Positions 9,117 to 18,107 are shown, counted from the first letter of the stretch. The stretch: DNA of 64,000 bases from Pedobacter nyackensis (GCF_900176505.1 NZ_FWYB01000017.1:1-64000), one strand, 5' to 3'. The notes: a model not told the origin generated them from the sequence alone. Numbers and translations: made by a program.

Positions 9117-10328
9117 ATGAAAAATATAGAAATGAAGACCTTCATAGGTTCTTTTCTGTGCTTTGCGATGGTTGCGTTGTTTTTGCCATCCTGCACCAAA
9201 GATAAATACAAAGCGGATCCTTATACGCTGCAACAGGTAAGACTACTGTACACCGGTAAACCTTTAGAGCTTCCGGAAAGTAAAATTATAGGGGTCGTGA
9301 TTTCGGATGCGAATTCAAAAAATATACCAGCAGGGATGGTTGTGGTACAAGATAACAATAGAGGTATCGCTTTGTCGGTAGGAGCAGAGGCTGCTGCTTC
9401 GCTAAGTAAAGGTGATTCGATACGTGTTGATGCTACCGGTGGTTCACTAACAAGGGAGAATGGTATTTTACAAGTGAAGAACATCGATAAGAACAAAATT
9501 CAAAAGTTGGCCTCCAATAGTATAGTAAAGCCCTTACAGCTTACCTATGCTGATTTTATGGCCAATGTTTTAAATTATGAATCAACGCTGGTACAGGTTA
9601 CTGCAAGCACGGAACCTGCGCCTGTACAAGGTGACGTTTTTAAAGGTGATAAACTGTTGAGTGATAATATGGGCAAAACAATCGTTATGCATACAGAGGC
9701 TAACGCTACCTTTGCTGAGGCTGCACTTCCTGTTAATGCTACCTTTACCGGAATTGCTTTTGCAACCGCCGAAGCATTGCCTCAACTCTGGGTCCGTAAC
9801 GCTGACGATGTACTGCATTCCAGTGGTGCTATGTATGCCAATTACCCAGAGCAATTTGAGAATAGCACTAAAAAAGGGTATACGCCAGCAGTAAATGTTC
9901 CACTGCCATCAGGCTCATGGCGCTTAGATAATGCCGTAATGCAAAATGATGTAAAGGATAAGCCAACCAGTGGAGTTTATGCAGTTAGGATGCAGCAAAA
10001 CCTTACGATTTCGGCTTACCTGCAGATGATGTACAATGTGCCATCTGCTTCAAAAGTTACTGTGTGGTATGGTGTATTTATGGATGACCTGGGATGTACC
10101 TGGAGGTTGGAGTATTCGACCAATAATGGGACGAGCTGGACAGCAGCAGGTCCTGATGTGAAAGATGCTTCGCCACGAGATAGGAAGCTGGCGGTATTTA
10201 CTTTTAATATCAAGGTTCCTGTTAGATTCAGAATTAACAAGATTGGATTGGGGACTACAAACAGTAGCGCTAAGCCGCCTATTATAAATGGCCGCTTGAA
10301 TGTTGATGATTTTGCCATCTATCAGTAA
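9117..10328 (+). CDS. DUF5689 lipoprotein with C-terminal jelly-roll-like module
   Basis: The frame is open from 9072 just after the SusD stop. The Met at 9117, or 9132, gives a proper lipoprotein signal peptide ending in LPSC. Residues about 35-235 match DUF5689, an OB-like domain often encoded in SusCD loci of Bacteroidota. Residues about 242-403 form a separate beta-rich module. The same module occurs at the C-terminus of the next gene: both contain FEN, LDNAV.QN, PTSG, RMQQNL, WRLEYS and DDxxI landmarks in the same order. The protein probably sits on the outer membrane beside the SusCD complex. Its ligand is unknown; nucleic acid or nucleotide binding is inference from the neighbouring nuclease-fold enzyme. 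Confidence 0.82.
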   Translation: MKNIEMKTFIGSFLCFAMVALFLPSCTKDKYKADPYTLQQVRLLYTGKPLELPESKIIGVVISDANSKNIPAGMVVVQDNNRGIALSVGAEAAASLSKGDSIRVDATGGSLTRENGILQVKNIDKNKIQKLASNSIVKPLQLTYADFMANVLNYESTLVQVTASTEPAPVQGDVFKGDKLLSDNMGKTIVMHTEANATFAEAALPVNATFTGIAFATAEALPQLWVRNADDVLHSSGAMYANYPEQFENSTKKGYTPAVNVPLPSGSWRLDNAVMQNDVKDKPTSGVYAVRMQQNLTISAYLQMMYNVPSASKVTVWYGVFMDDLGCTWRLEYSTNNGTSWTAAGPDVKDASPRDRKLAVFTFNIKVPVRFRINKIGLGTTNSSAKPPIINGRLNVDDFAIYQ

Positions 10329-10392
10329 AGAGTTTTTTTTGATAAATACAATCATGAAACCATTATAACCATTAAAAAGAAAATATATATTG

Positions 10393-11748
10393 ATGAAAAT
10401 AAAATATGCTTTGGCTGCTTTATTGGCTATTTGTATGAGTATAGCTACTCAGGCTCAGTCATTTAATCTGGCATCCTATAACATCAGGTTTAAGTCGCCA
10501 ACTGATATCGGTAACATGTGGGAGCAGCGTGCCCCTGAAATTGTTAAACAGGTAAAAACCTATGATATTGATGTAATGGGCGTGCAGGAAGCTGCAGCAC
10601 GCCAGCTGGCAGACCTGGATTCTTTATTATCCGGTTATGATTTTGTTGGCATTGGGGCGGTAGGTCCCAATGCCATCTTTTACAGGACAGCAAAATATAA
10701 GGTGGTTAAAAGTGGTCACTTCTGGCTCACGGAAACGCCTGATAAAAAGGGAAAAGGATGGGATGCCTACTCCGTTAGAAATTGTTTATGGGCAGAATTG
10801 GTTGATAAATCAGGCTTTAGCTTTTACTATTTCAATGCGCATTTTGATCATAAAGGTGTAGTTGCCCGTGCAAAAAGTACGGCGTTGATGATGCGTAAAA
10901 TAGATTCTATCGCTGGGAAATCCCCTGCGGTATTTTCCGGAGATCTTAACTTCAATCAGTATGATCCCAATTACGTAACGTTGAACCAGTCGGGCTGGTT
11001 AAAAAATGCTTATGATCTTGCTGATGACCTGCAGAATGATACTGCCGGAACATACAATAACTTTGGTAAGGGCTATAGTTCTAGAGGGCGCAGAATTGAT
11101 CATATATTTTTAAACGGCGGACTTAAGGTGAACAGTTATAATGTACTCCTGGATACCTATGCCGAAAATAAATACCCCTCAGATCATTTCCCTGTGCTTA
11201 TCAATATGGAAAAGAAGAAAAACAAAGTAGCTTCTTTGTACGATAGTTTTCCTGAAGATTTTGAAAACGCCCCGGCAAAAAAGAATTACCTGGCGGGAAA
11301 GGTAAAGCTTAGAAGTGGGGTGTGGTTTTTGGATAATGCCGTTGTTCAGAATGAGGTTTATGACCGACCTACCAGCGGTAAGTTTAGCGTTAGGATGCAG
11401 CAAAATCTGTATGTACCGGCTTATGCGCAAATGAATTTTGACCTGCCGGATGGTGCCAGTAAAGTTGTCATCTGGTACAGTTCATGGGCAGCTTTAACAG
11501 ATCCGCCTTGTCAGTGGCGATTGGAATACTCTGAAAATGGTGGACGTAGCTGGGAGCAAACGGGTGAAGATGTTATGGTGCTGAATAAGCAAAAGCAACG
11601 TATCGTATTTCCAGTGAAAATTTCAGGGCCTGTAAGGTTTCGTATTCATAAACTCGGACTGGGTTCAAATGTAATTGATGCATCTGTTCAAAACGGACGT
11701 TTAAGCATTGATGACATCTCCATATTTAAAGCAGGTTCAACTAAATAA
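10393..11748 (+). CDS. Secreted endonuclease/exonuclease/phosphatase-family enzyme with C-terminal jelly-roll-like module
   Basis: A 451-residue exported enzyme. ATG 10393 gives a clean signal peptide (MKIKYALAALLAICMS, ending TQAQ); an in-frame TTG one codon earlier is less likely. The catalytic landmarks of the EEP fold are present: Asn30 in ASYNIRF, Glu66 in GVQEA, Asp184/Asn186 in SGDLNFN and Asp264/His265 in SDHFPV. This family hydrolyses phosphodiesters with a divalent metal and includes DNases, sphingomyelinases and inositol phosphatases; the exact substrate cannot be decided. Residues about 286-447 repeat the C-terminal module of the upstream DUF5689 protein. It is the last gene of the sigma/SusCD locus and probably supplies the products that SusCD imports. 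Confidence 0.86.
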   Translation: MKIKYALAALLAICMSIATQAQSFNLASYNIRFKSPTDIGNMWEQRAPEIVKQVKTYDIDVMGVQEAAARQLADLDSLLSGYDFVGIGAVGPNAIFYRTAKYKVVKSGHFWLTETPDKKGKGWDAYSVRNCLWAELVDKSGFSFYYFNAHFDHKGVVARAKSTALMMRKIDSIAGKSPAVFSGDLNFNQYDPNYVTLNQSGWLKNAYDLADDLQNDTAGTYNNFGKGYSSRGRRIDHIFLNGGLKVNSYNVLLDTYAENKYPSDHFPVLINMEKKKNKVASLYDSFPEDFENAPAKKNYLAGKVKLRSGVWFLDNAVVQNEVYDRPTSGKFSVRMQQNLYVPAYAQMNFDLPDGASKVVIWYSSWAALTDPPCQWRLEYSENGGRSWEQTGEDVMVLNKQKQRIVFPVKISGPVRFRIHKLGLGSNVIDASVQNGRLSIDDISIFKAGSTK

Positions 11749-11757
11749 TAATTTTAA

Positions 11758-11844
11758 CTGGCCAAGCTTCAGATACTGATGATCTTTGTACCAAAGCCCG
11801 AAACGGACTTTTGTTCCCTTGAAAATAAAATCTAACTTGGCCAG
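11758..11844 (+). promoter_or_regulatory. Potential structured 5' leader of the carboxylase gene
   Basis: CTGGCCAAG (11758-11766) and CTTGGCCAG (11836-11844) form a perfect 9-bp inverted repeat enclosing 69 nt. The second arm abuts the ATG at 11845, so pairing would bury the ribosome-binding region. Inside are two hairpins that compete for the same AAAG: CTTTG-TAC-CAAAG and AAAGCCCG-AAA-CGGACTTT (one mismatch). This is the geometry of a switch, but one 9-bp repeat in one gap can arise by chance. No known riboswitch class was recognised. Confidence 0.3.
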
Positions 11845-13473
11845 ATGAATATAGAGTTCAATAAAAATGAAGATGTAAATAAGCAGTCGGTTTATGAGTT
11901 GAAAACCAGGCTTAAAAAAATATATAGTGGAGGAGGAGAAAAGAGTGCAGCGAAACAGAAAGCAAAGGGTAAACTTTTAGCCAGAGAACGTATAGCTTAC
12001 CTGATTGATAAGGAAAGCGAGTTCCTGGAGGTAGGTGCGTTTGCCGCTGATGATATGTATGCGGAGCAAGGTGGCTGCCCTTCGGCAGGTGTAGTGTGTG
12101 GTATCGGTTATGTATCGGGCCGACAATGCATGATTGTGGCTAATGATGCTACGGTTAAAGCCGGTGCCTGGTTTCCTATGACCGCCAAAAAGAACTTAAG
12201 GGCACAGGAAATTGCCATGGAAAATAGGCTGCCCGTGATCTACCTGGTAGATAGTGCTGGTGTTTATCTGCCTATGCAAGATGAGATTTTTCCTGATAAG
12301 GAGCATTTTGGAAGAATGTTTAGAAACAATGCGCTGATGTCGTCGGATGGTATTGTACAGATTGCTGCCATCATGGGCTCTTGTGTTGCAGGTGGTGCAT
12401 ATTTGCCTATTATGAGTGATGAGGCCATGATCGTAGATGGAACAGGTTCCGTGTTTTTAGCCGGTTCTTATCTGGTTAAATCGGCCATTGGAGAAGACGT
12501 AGACAATGAGACATTGGGTGGGGCAACTACACATTGCGAAATATCAGGTGTGACAGACTACAAGCACCCTAATGATCAGGCTTGCTTAGATAGCATCCGC
12601 AACATCATGAGTAAACTGGGCGCACCACAGGTGGCTGGTTATGATCGTGTTAAGCCGGTATTGCCAAAGTTAAACCCTGAAGAGATTTATGGTGTGCTTC
12701 CTGAAAACAGAGAAAAACCTTATGACATGCTGGATATTATCCATCGTTTGGTGGATGATTCGGATTTTGAAGAATATAAAAAGTTATATGGACAGAGTAT
12801 CCTGTGTGGATTAGCGAGGATTGATGGCTGGGCCGTAGGGATTGTTGCTAACCAGCGGAAGGTTGTGAAGTCTAAAAAAGGGGAAATGCAGTTTGGCGGC
12901 GTAATTTATTCCGACAGTGCGGATAAAGCTACAAGGTTTATTATGAACTGTAACCAGAAAAAAATCCCGTTGGTGTTTTTACAGGATGTTACGGGTTTTA
13001 TGGTGGGTAGCCGTTCCGAACATGGCGGGATCATTAAAGATGGCGCAAAAATGGTAAATGCAGTAGCAAACTCCGTAGTGCCGAAGTTTACCATCGTGAT
13101 CGGAAACTCTTACGGCGCCGGCAATTATGCGATGTGTGGTAAAGCTTACGATCCGAGGTTGATCTATGCCTGGCCAAGTGCTAAGATCGCCGTAATGGGT
13201 GGTTCGCAGGCAGCGAAGGTGTTGCTGCAGATTCAGGAGGCTTCGCTTAAAGCAAAGGGGGAGGTGATTACGCCGGAGAAAGAGGCTGAACTGCTGAAAG
13301 AAATTACCGATAGATATAACCGACAAACCACACCTTATTACGCTGCCTCGAGATTATGGGTGGATGGTATCATTGATCCTAAAGAAACACGAAAAGTGAT
13401 TTCTATGGGTATCGAAGCTGCTAATCAGTCGCCTATCAAAAAACAGTTTAATGTAGGCATTATTCAAACCTGA
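11845..13473 (+). CDS. Acyl-CoA carboxylase carboxyltransferase (beta) subunit, methylcrotonyl-CoA type
   Basis: The 542-residue protein has the two crotonase-fold halves of biotin-dependent carboxyltransferases. The N-terminal half contains AKGKLLARERI and a VDSAGVYLPMQDEIFPDKEHFGR region. The C-terminal half contains GGVIYSDSADKATRFI, FLQDVTGFMVG and GNSYGAGNYAMCG. The EIFPDKEHFGR stretch resembles methylcrotonyl-CoA carboxylase beta rather than propionyl-CoA carboxylase beta. The enzyme would move carboxybiotin CO2 onto a branched acyl-CoA, as in leucine breakdown. No biotin carboxylase/BCCP subunit is encoded nearby, so its partner must be elsewhere. A potentially structured leader precedes the start. 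Confidence 0.87.
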   Translation: MNIEFNKNEDVNKQSVYELKTRLKKIYSGGGEKSAAKQKAKGKLLARERIAYLIDKESEFLEVGAFAADDMYAEQGGCPSAGVVCGIGYVSGRQCMIVANDATVKAGAWFPMTAKKNLRAQEIAMENRLPVIYLVDSAGVYLPMQDEIFPDKEHFGRMFRNNALMSSDGIVQIAAIMGSCVAGGAYLPIMSDEAMIVDGTGSVFLAGSYLVKSAIGEDVDNETLGGATTHCEISGVTDYKHPNDQACLDSIRNIMSKLGAPQVAGYDRVKPVLPKLNPEEIYGVLPENREKPYDMLDIIHRLVDDSDFEEYKKLYGQSILCGLARIDGWAVGIVANQRKVVKSKKGEMQFGGVIYSDSADKATRFIMNCNQKKIPLVFLQDVTGFMVGSRSEHGGIIKDGAKMVNAVANSVVPKFTIVIGNSYGAGNYAMCGKAYDPRLIYAWPSAKIAVMGGSQAAKVLLQIQEASLKAKGEVITPEKEAELLKEITDRYNRQTTPYYAASRLWVDGIIDPKETRKVISMGIEAANQSPIKKQFNVGIIQT

Positions 13474-13524
13474 TCTACTTTATAATCTGTATATCACAAT
13501 GTTGCATTTGTTACAAAATTGCTA

Positions 13525-13555
13525 TTTGCGTATAGCGGGATAAAGCGTAATTTTG
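13525..13555 (+). promoter_or_regulatory. Promoter of trxB
   Basis: TTTG at 13525-13528 and TAATTTTG at 13548-13555 are separated by 19 bp. This fits the Bacteroidota -33/-7 consensus, with the trxB ATG 20 bp further on. Confidence 0.7.
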
Positions 13556-13574
13556 TAAAACAATAGAAAAAAAT

Positions 13575-14537
13575 ATGTCAGAAGAATTAGAACACGTTCA
13601 ATGTTTAATTATAGGTTCAGGACCTGCAGGATATACAGCAGCAATTTATGCAGCGCGTGCGGATCTTAAACCAGTTATGTATACAGGTATGGAGCCCGGA
13701 GGGCAGCTAACCCAAACTACTGAGGTGGATAACTTCCCAGGATACCCTACGGGAATTACCGGCCCTGAGATGATGGAAGATTTCCGTAAACAAGCTGAGC
13801 GTTTCGGAACAGACATTCGTTTTGGATATGCAAGTTCGGTTGACTTTTCTTCATTACCACATAAAGTTGTAATTGATGATATCAAAACAATTACTGCTGA
13901 TACCGTAATTATTTCTACAGGTGCTACTGCTAAATGGTTAGGCCTTCCAAGTGAAGGTAAATACAATGGCTTTGGTGTTTCTGCTTGTGCCGTTTGTGAT
14001 GGTTTCTTCTTTAAAGGACAAGATGTAGCTATCGTTGGTGCGGGTGATACTGCTGCTGAAGAAGCAACTTACCTGGCTAAACTTTGTAAAAAGGTTTATA
14101 TGCTTGTTCGTAGAGATGAGTTCAGAGCTTCAAAGGCGATGGTACATAGAGTATTGAATACACCGAATATTGAAGTAATCTATAACACTGAGACTAAGGA
14201 AATATTAGGTAATGGTAAAAACGTTACCGGTGTTAGAGTGGTAAATAACCAAACAGGTGCTGAATCTGATTTGGACGTTGAAGGATTCTTCGTGGCTATT
14301 GGTCATAAACCAAATACAGATATCTTCAAAGGTCAGTTGGATATGGATGATACTGGTTATCTGAAAACTGTTCCGGGATCTACATTAACCAATGTTGAAG
14401 GTGTTTTTGCTAGTGGAGATGTACAGGATAGCTATTACCGTCAGGCTGTAACTGCAGCAGGTTCGGGTTGTATGGCAGCACTTGATGCAGAGCGCTATTT
14501 AGCAGCTAAAGAGCACGATGTGAAAGTAGTATCTTAA
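13575..14537 (+). CDS. trxB: Thioredoxin-disulfide reductase
   Basis: A 320-residue FAD enzyme that reduces thioredoxin with NADPH in the cytoplasm. The N-terminal FAD motif IGSGPAGYTAAIYAARA, the redox-active Cys138-Ala-Val-Cys141 pair before DGFFF, and the NADPH motif VGAGDTAAEEA are all present. The C-terminal FAD contact is GVFASGDVQDSYYRQAVTAAGSG. The CAVC centre differs from the textbook CATC by one inner residue. The gene has its own promoter 20 bp upstream and a strong terminator downstream, so it is a single-gene unit. Confidence 0.96.
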   Translation: MSEELEHVQCLIIGSGPAGYTAAIYAARADLKPVMYTGMEPGGQLTQTTEVDNFPGYPTGITGPEMMEDFRKQAERFGTDIRFGYASSVDFSSLPHKVVIDDIKTITADTVIISTGATAKWLGLPSEGKYNGFGVSACAVCDGFFFKGQDVAIVGAGDTAAEEATYLAKLCKKVYMLVRRDEFRASKAMVHRVLNTPNIEVIYNTETKEILGNGKNVTGVRVVNNQTGAESDLDVEGFFVAIGHKPNTDIFKGQLDMDDTGYLKTVPGSTLTNVEGVFASGDVQDSYYRQAVTAAGSGCMAALDAERYLAAKEHDVKVVS

Positions 14538-14560
14538 GTATTTAAGTAAAAAAATATATA

Positions 14561-14596
14561 AAAAAAGCAGGATCATTTATTGATCCTGCTTTTTTT
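14561..14596. terminator. Strong bidirectional hairpin terminator after trxB
   Basis: AAAAAAGCAGGATCA pairs perfectly with TGATCCTGCTTTTTT around a 5-nt loop, followed by further T residues. The A-run and T-run make it functional on either strand. Confidence 0.92.
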
Positions 14597-14662
14597 ATGG
14601 GTTTAATTATTAGGTTTTTTTTATCTTAGGCATGAAAATAAACCTTTCACTTAACCACAATA

Positions 14663-16564
14663 ATGAAAAAACTACTATCAATTGTCTTATTGGCATTCGT
14701 ATATGTCAACACTTTTGCACAGAACGATATTAATATGGGTATTATCCCTGCACCTGTATCTGTGAAGAAAAATGCAGGAAATTTTAAATTAGATAAAACA
14801 GTGGTATTGGTTTCCAATGATGCGAAAAATGCGAAATCTGCTGATTTATTAAATGCTTATATCGTTGTTAAAGGCGGTTATGCACTAAGAACAGTTAAAG
14901 CTGCCGGTGCTAACGAGCGTTCAATAGTGCTTAGCGCTTCGGGTGCCGATCAATTGCCTGCCGAAGGTTATAAAATTAGCATCACCTCAAAAAATATTAC
15001 AGTCACAGGTAAGGATGCCGGTCTGTTTTATGGCGTACAGTCTTTAATGCAACTGATGCCTGAGAAAATGCAGAATGGAATAAGCATAAATGCTGCGGAA
15101 ATCAATGATTATCCGCGCTTTAAATATAGAGGATTGCACTTAGATGTGGGACGCCATATGTTCCCTGTTTCCTTCATTAAAAAATACATAGATATGATGG
15201 CCCAGTATAAGTTAAACAACTTTCACTGGCATTTAACTGAAGATCAGGGCTGGAGAATTGAAATTAAAAAATACCCAAAGTTAACTACTGTGGGGGCTAG
15301 CAGAAACGGAACAATTATCGGTCACCATCCCGGTGTAAATACCGATGGCGAAGTTTACAAAGGATTTTATACGCAAAATGATGTAAAAGAAGTTGTGGCC
15401 TATGCTGCTGCCAGATTTATCAATGTGATTCCTGAAATTGAATTGCCGGGACACAGCTCTGCGGCTATTGCGGCTTATCCTGAATTGAGTTGTTTTCCGG
15501 AGCGTGATACTTTTGTAAGTGATAATACACCATGGTCGGGCTCCCGTAAAGGGAAGCAGGTACAGCAAACCTGGGGCGTATTTGACGATGTATTTGTACC
15601 TACAGAAAACACATTTAAGTTTTTACAGGATGTGTTGGATGAAGTGATAGAACTTTTCCCTTCTAAGTATATTCATATCGGTGGAGATGAAAGTCCGAAG
15701 GAGTACTGGAAGCAAAGTGAGTTTTGCCAGAAACTAATCAAGCAGCTCGGTTTAAAAGATGAACATGAACTTCAAAGTTATTTCATCCAGCGAATGGAGA
15801 AATATGTGAATACAAAGGGACGCAGCATTATCGGTTGGGATGAAATATTAGAGGGTGGATTAGCGCCTAACGCAACAGTAATGTCCTGGCGAGGAGTAGC
15901 AGGAGGAATTGCCGCTGCTCAGCAAAAGCATGATGTAATCATGACACCAAATGCCGGTGGACTTTATTTTGATCACAAACAATCTGAGTCGGCTGATGAG
16001 CCAACAAATATTGGCGGTTTAGCGCCATACAGTAAAGCCTATGCTTATGATCCGGTTCCTACTGAACTTACCGCTGATGAACAGAAATACGTAATAGGCG
16101 TTCAGGCAAATGTGTGGACAGAGTATATGCAAACTTCTTCAAAAGTTGAATATTTCTTATTGCCAAGATTATTCTCTTTAGCTGAGATTGCATGGAGTCA
16201 GCCATCCCGTAAGGATTTCAAAAACTTTTCGGAAGAACGCCTTCCTTTGCATTTGTCGAAATTAGATAAGACCAATACAAATTACTGGGTGCCAACACCA
16301 TTCGGACAGGATAAGAAGATTCTTAACGGTGAGCAATTTAGTATAGAATTAAAAGAGCCGATGCCGGGAGCGAAGATTTATTATACTTTAGATCTTACAC
16401 GACCTTCAGAAATTGGTACTTTATACACTAAAGCCATCAAGGTTAGCGTTCCAAAGGGAAAGAAGCAAGTGTTAAAAACGGTTGTAGTTACGCCTTCAGG
16501 AAAGCGTAGCGTGGTGACTGAAACGGTACTGAACAATGGTGCTCCCGACGTTAAAACGAAATAA
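14663..16564 (+). CDS. Beta-N-acetylhexosaminidase (GH20)
   Basis: A 633-residue exported glycosidase with a signal peptide of about 19 residues (ends TFAQ). An N-terminal GH20b-type domain spans about 25-150 and leads into the catalytic TIM barrel from about 152. The barrel holds RGLHLDVGRHMF, NNFHWHLTEDQGWR and the catalytic Asp342-Glu343 pair in HIGGDESPKEYW. Substrate-assisted cleavage would remove terminal GlcNAc or GalNAc from chitin fragments, peptidoglycan pieces or glycans in the periplasm. A C-terminal beta domain (about 545-625) resembles the chitobiase C-terminal type. A lipoprotein gene and an AraC regulator follow closely and are probably co-transcribed. Confidence 0.94.
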   Translation: MKKLLSIVLLAFVYVNTFAQNDINMGIIPAPVSVKKNAGNFKLDKTVVLVSNDAKNAKSADLLNAYIVVKGGYALRTVKAAGANERSIVLSASGADQLPAEGYKISITSKNITVTGKDAGLFYGVQSLMQLMPEKMQNGISINAAEINDYPRFKYRGLHLDVGRHMFPVSFIKKYIDMMAQYKLNNFHWHLTEDQGWRIEIKKYPKLTTVGASRNGTIIGHHPGVNTDGEVYKGFYTQNDVKEVVAYAAARFINVIPEIELPGHSSAAIAAYPELSCFPERDTFVSDNTPWSGSRKGKQVQQTWGVFDDVFVPTENTFKFLQDVLDEVIELFPSKYIHIGGDESPKEYWKQSEFCQKLIKQLGLKDEHELQSYFIQRMEKYVNTKGRSIIGWDEILEGGLAPNATVMSWRGVAGGIAAAQQKHDVIMTPNAGGLYFDHKQSESADEPTNIGGLAPYSKAYAYDPVPTELTADEQKYVIGVQANVWTEYMQTSSKVEYFLLPRLFSLAEIAWSQPSRKDFKNFSEERLPLHLSKLDKTNTNYWVPTPFGQDKKILNGEQFSIELKEPMPGAKIYYTLDLTRPSEIGTLYTKAIKVSVPKGKKQVLKTVVVTPSGKRSVVTETVLNNGAPDVKTK

Positions 16565-16587
16565 GCTTTAAAAACAACAATACATTA

Positions 16588-17214
16588 ATGAGACAAATAA
16601 CCAATTTATTACAACATTCACTGCTTGTGGCAGGAGTGCTTTTAATGGTGTCATGTGGTAATGAAACAAATGAAAAAGCAGGTGCTGTAAAAGAAGATGC
16701 AAGCGCAACAGCTAAAGCAAAAGGACAATTCCCTTTTTACAAAGATATCAGTGTAAAACCGGGATTGAATTTTGAGGTAGTAAGCTGGGGTAAAGGGGTA
16801 GACAGCATCGGTGGTTACCTGATTCTGATGTCTGATTCAGTAAAAAATAATTACAATTCTTTTTCTGCAGAACGTAAAGGAATCATTACTGATGCCTGGA
16901 ATATGGACATGGATAATGATGGTAATCCTGAAATTTATGTAGAGTTGCTGAGCAAGAAAAATGTATTGGATTTAAATGTTTATGAGTACTCTGGTGGTGA
17001 TTTTAGAAAGATTAACTTTCCACCACTAAGCAGTAACTCGAAGAAGAGCTATGCAGGTAACGATAAGTTTATCATTAAAAATGGTGATTTGTTTCGCTCT
17101 TTTCCGCTTGTAAATCCTAAAGATACTTCAATTAAGGCTGGGGCTGTTAAAATGTTACAATACCAGTTAAATGGGAATAGCTTTTCTGTAAATGAAGTAG
17201 AGCAAGCGCAGTAA
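16588..17214 (+). CDS. Uncharacterised lipoprotein
   Basis: A 208-residue protein with a lipoprotein signal peptide ending at MVSC (Cys23), followed by a charged, low-complexity linker (about 24-45). The mature domain has a repeated GWNMDMDNDGNPEIYVEL-like acidic segment (about 108-125: TDAWNMDMDNDGNPEIYVE). This resembles the Asp-rich calcium-loop motifs of FG-GAP/VCBS-type propeller blades. No family was recognised with certainty. It lies 23 bp after the GH20 gene and 7 bp before an AraC regulator, so it is probably in the same transcript. Location would be the outer or inner membrane, facing the periplasm. Confidence 0.72.
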   Translation: MRQITNLLQHSLLVAGVLLMVSCGNETNEKAGAVKEDASATAKAKGQFPFYKDISVKPGLNFEVVSWGKGVDSIGGYLILMSDSVKNNYNSFSAERKGIITDAWNMDMDNDGNPEIYVELLSKKNVLDLNVYEYSGGDFRKINFPPLSSNSKKSYAGNDKFIIKNGDLFRSFPLVNPKDTSIKAGAVKMLQYQLNGNSFSVNEVEQAQ

Positions 17215-17221
17215 TCAGATA

Positions 17222-18040
17222 ATGGGTTATAAGAGAATACGGGTTAACAAGAATGAGATTATAAGTGAATCCACTTATAATGTCGCTTATTCAAACCTTT
17301 CGGGTAAATATGCACTCCATGTTGTGTTTAGCGGAGAAGTAGATTATATCATCGAAAGGCGGAATATTACCCTTTTGCCCGGTAGTTTTATTTTCTTAAA
17401 CCACGATACGCGCTATTCAAAGAGCATTAAGTCTGACGTTGAAGTAAAAACCCTCATCATTTTATTTGATCCTGGTTTTGTGCATGATTTTGAGGCGTTT
17501 AACCTGGGTAAGGAGGGGTTGCGTTTAGTTGAATCTATTCATTCGGTAGATGGGGATTTTAAATTCAATCTGGCGCAACTGGGCATGTATATTGAAAGTG
17601 GTATGAGTGACCAATTGCTTTTAAGGGAGTATTTAAATCGTTGTCTGCTTGGTTATCAGGAGATTTATCAAGATGAAATTGTAAACAGAGAAGAATCGCT
17701 GCAGTTTCTGAATGGTGCTACTAAAACCGAGATTCTGAAACGATTGTCTATCGCAAGGGATTTTATGATCAGTAACTATAGCAAGCCTATTTGTCTGGAG
17801 GAAATTGCAAAAATAGCCTGTTTGTCTGTGAATCATTTATTGCGGACCTATAAACAGGCTTATAAACAATCACCTTATCAGTTTTTAACAACAGTACGTC
17901 TGTTACAGGCAAAACATCTGCTAAAGAATACGGATTATCCGGTAAACGAAATTGTGGATATTGTGGGCTTTGAATGCCCAAGTTCCTTTATCAGATTATT
18001 CAGAAACTCTTTCAATGTTACGCCGGGAAAATATAGGTAG
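17222..18040 (+). CDS. AraC-family transcriptional regulator
   Basis: A 272-residue regulator. The N-terminal half (about 1-150) looks like a cupin-type ligand-sensing domain. The C-terminal 100 residues form the double helix-turn-helix of the AraC family, including CLEEIAKIACLSVNHLLRTYKQ, then VNEIVDIVGFECPSSFIRLFR and the closing NVTPGKYR. It follows the lipoprotein gene by 7 bp. That places it in the GH20 transcript and suggests a sugar-responsive regulator of this or a related operon, which is inference. A hairpin terminator lies about 120 bp downstream. Confidence 0.88.
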   Translation: MGYKRIRVNKNEIISESTYNVAYSNLSGKYALHVVFSGEVDYIIERRNITLLPGSFIFLNHDTRYSKSIKSDVEVKTLIILFDPGFVHDFEAFNLGKEGLRLVESIHSVDGDFKFNLAQLGMYIESGMSDQLLLREYLNRCLLGYQEIYQDEIVNREESLQFLNGATKTEILKRLSIARDFMISNYSKPICLEEIAKIACLSVNHLLRTYKQAYKQSPYQFLTTVRLLQAKHLLKNTDYPVNEIVDIVGFECPSSFIRLFRNSFNVTPGKYR

Positions 18041-18107
18041 TTTTAGTATACTTTAATGGTGATTTTCGCTTATTGGTTTTCGAAACGGTTAAGTTAAATT
18101 TGTAGCA

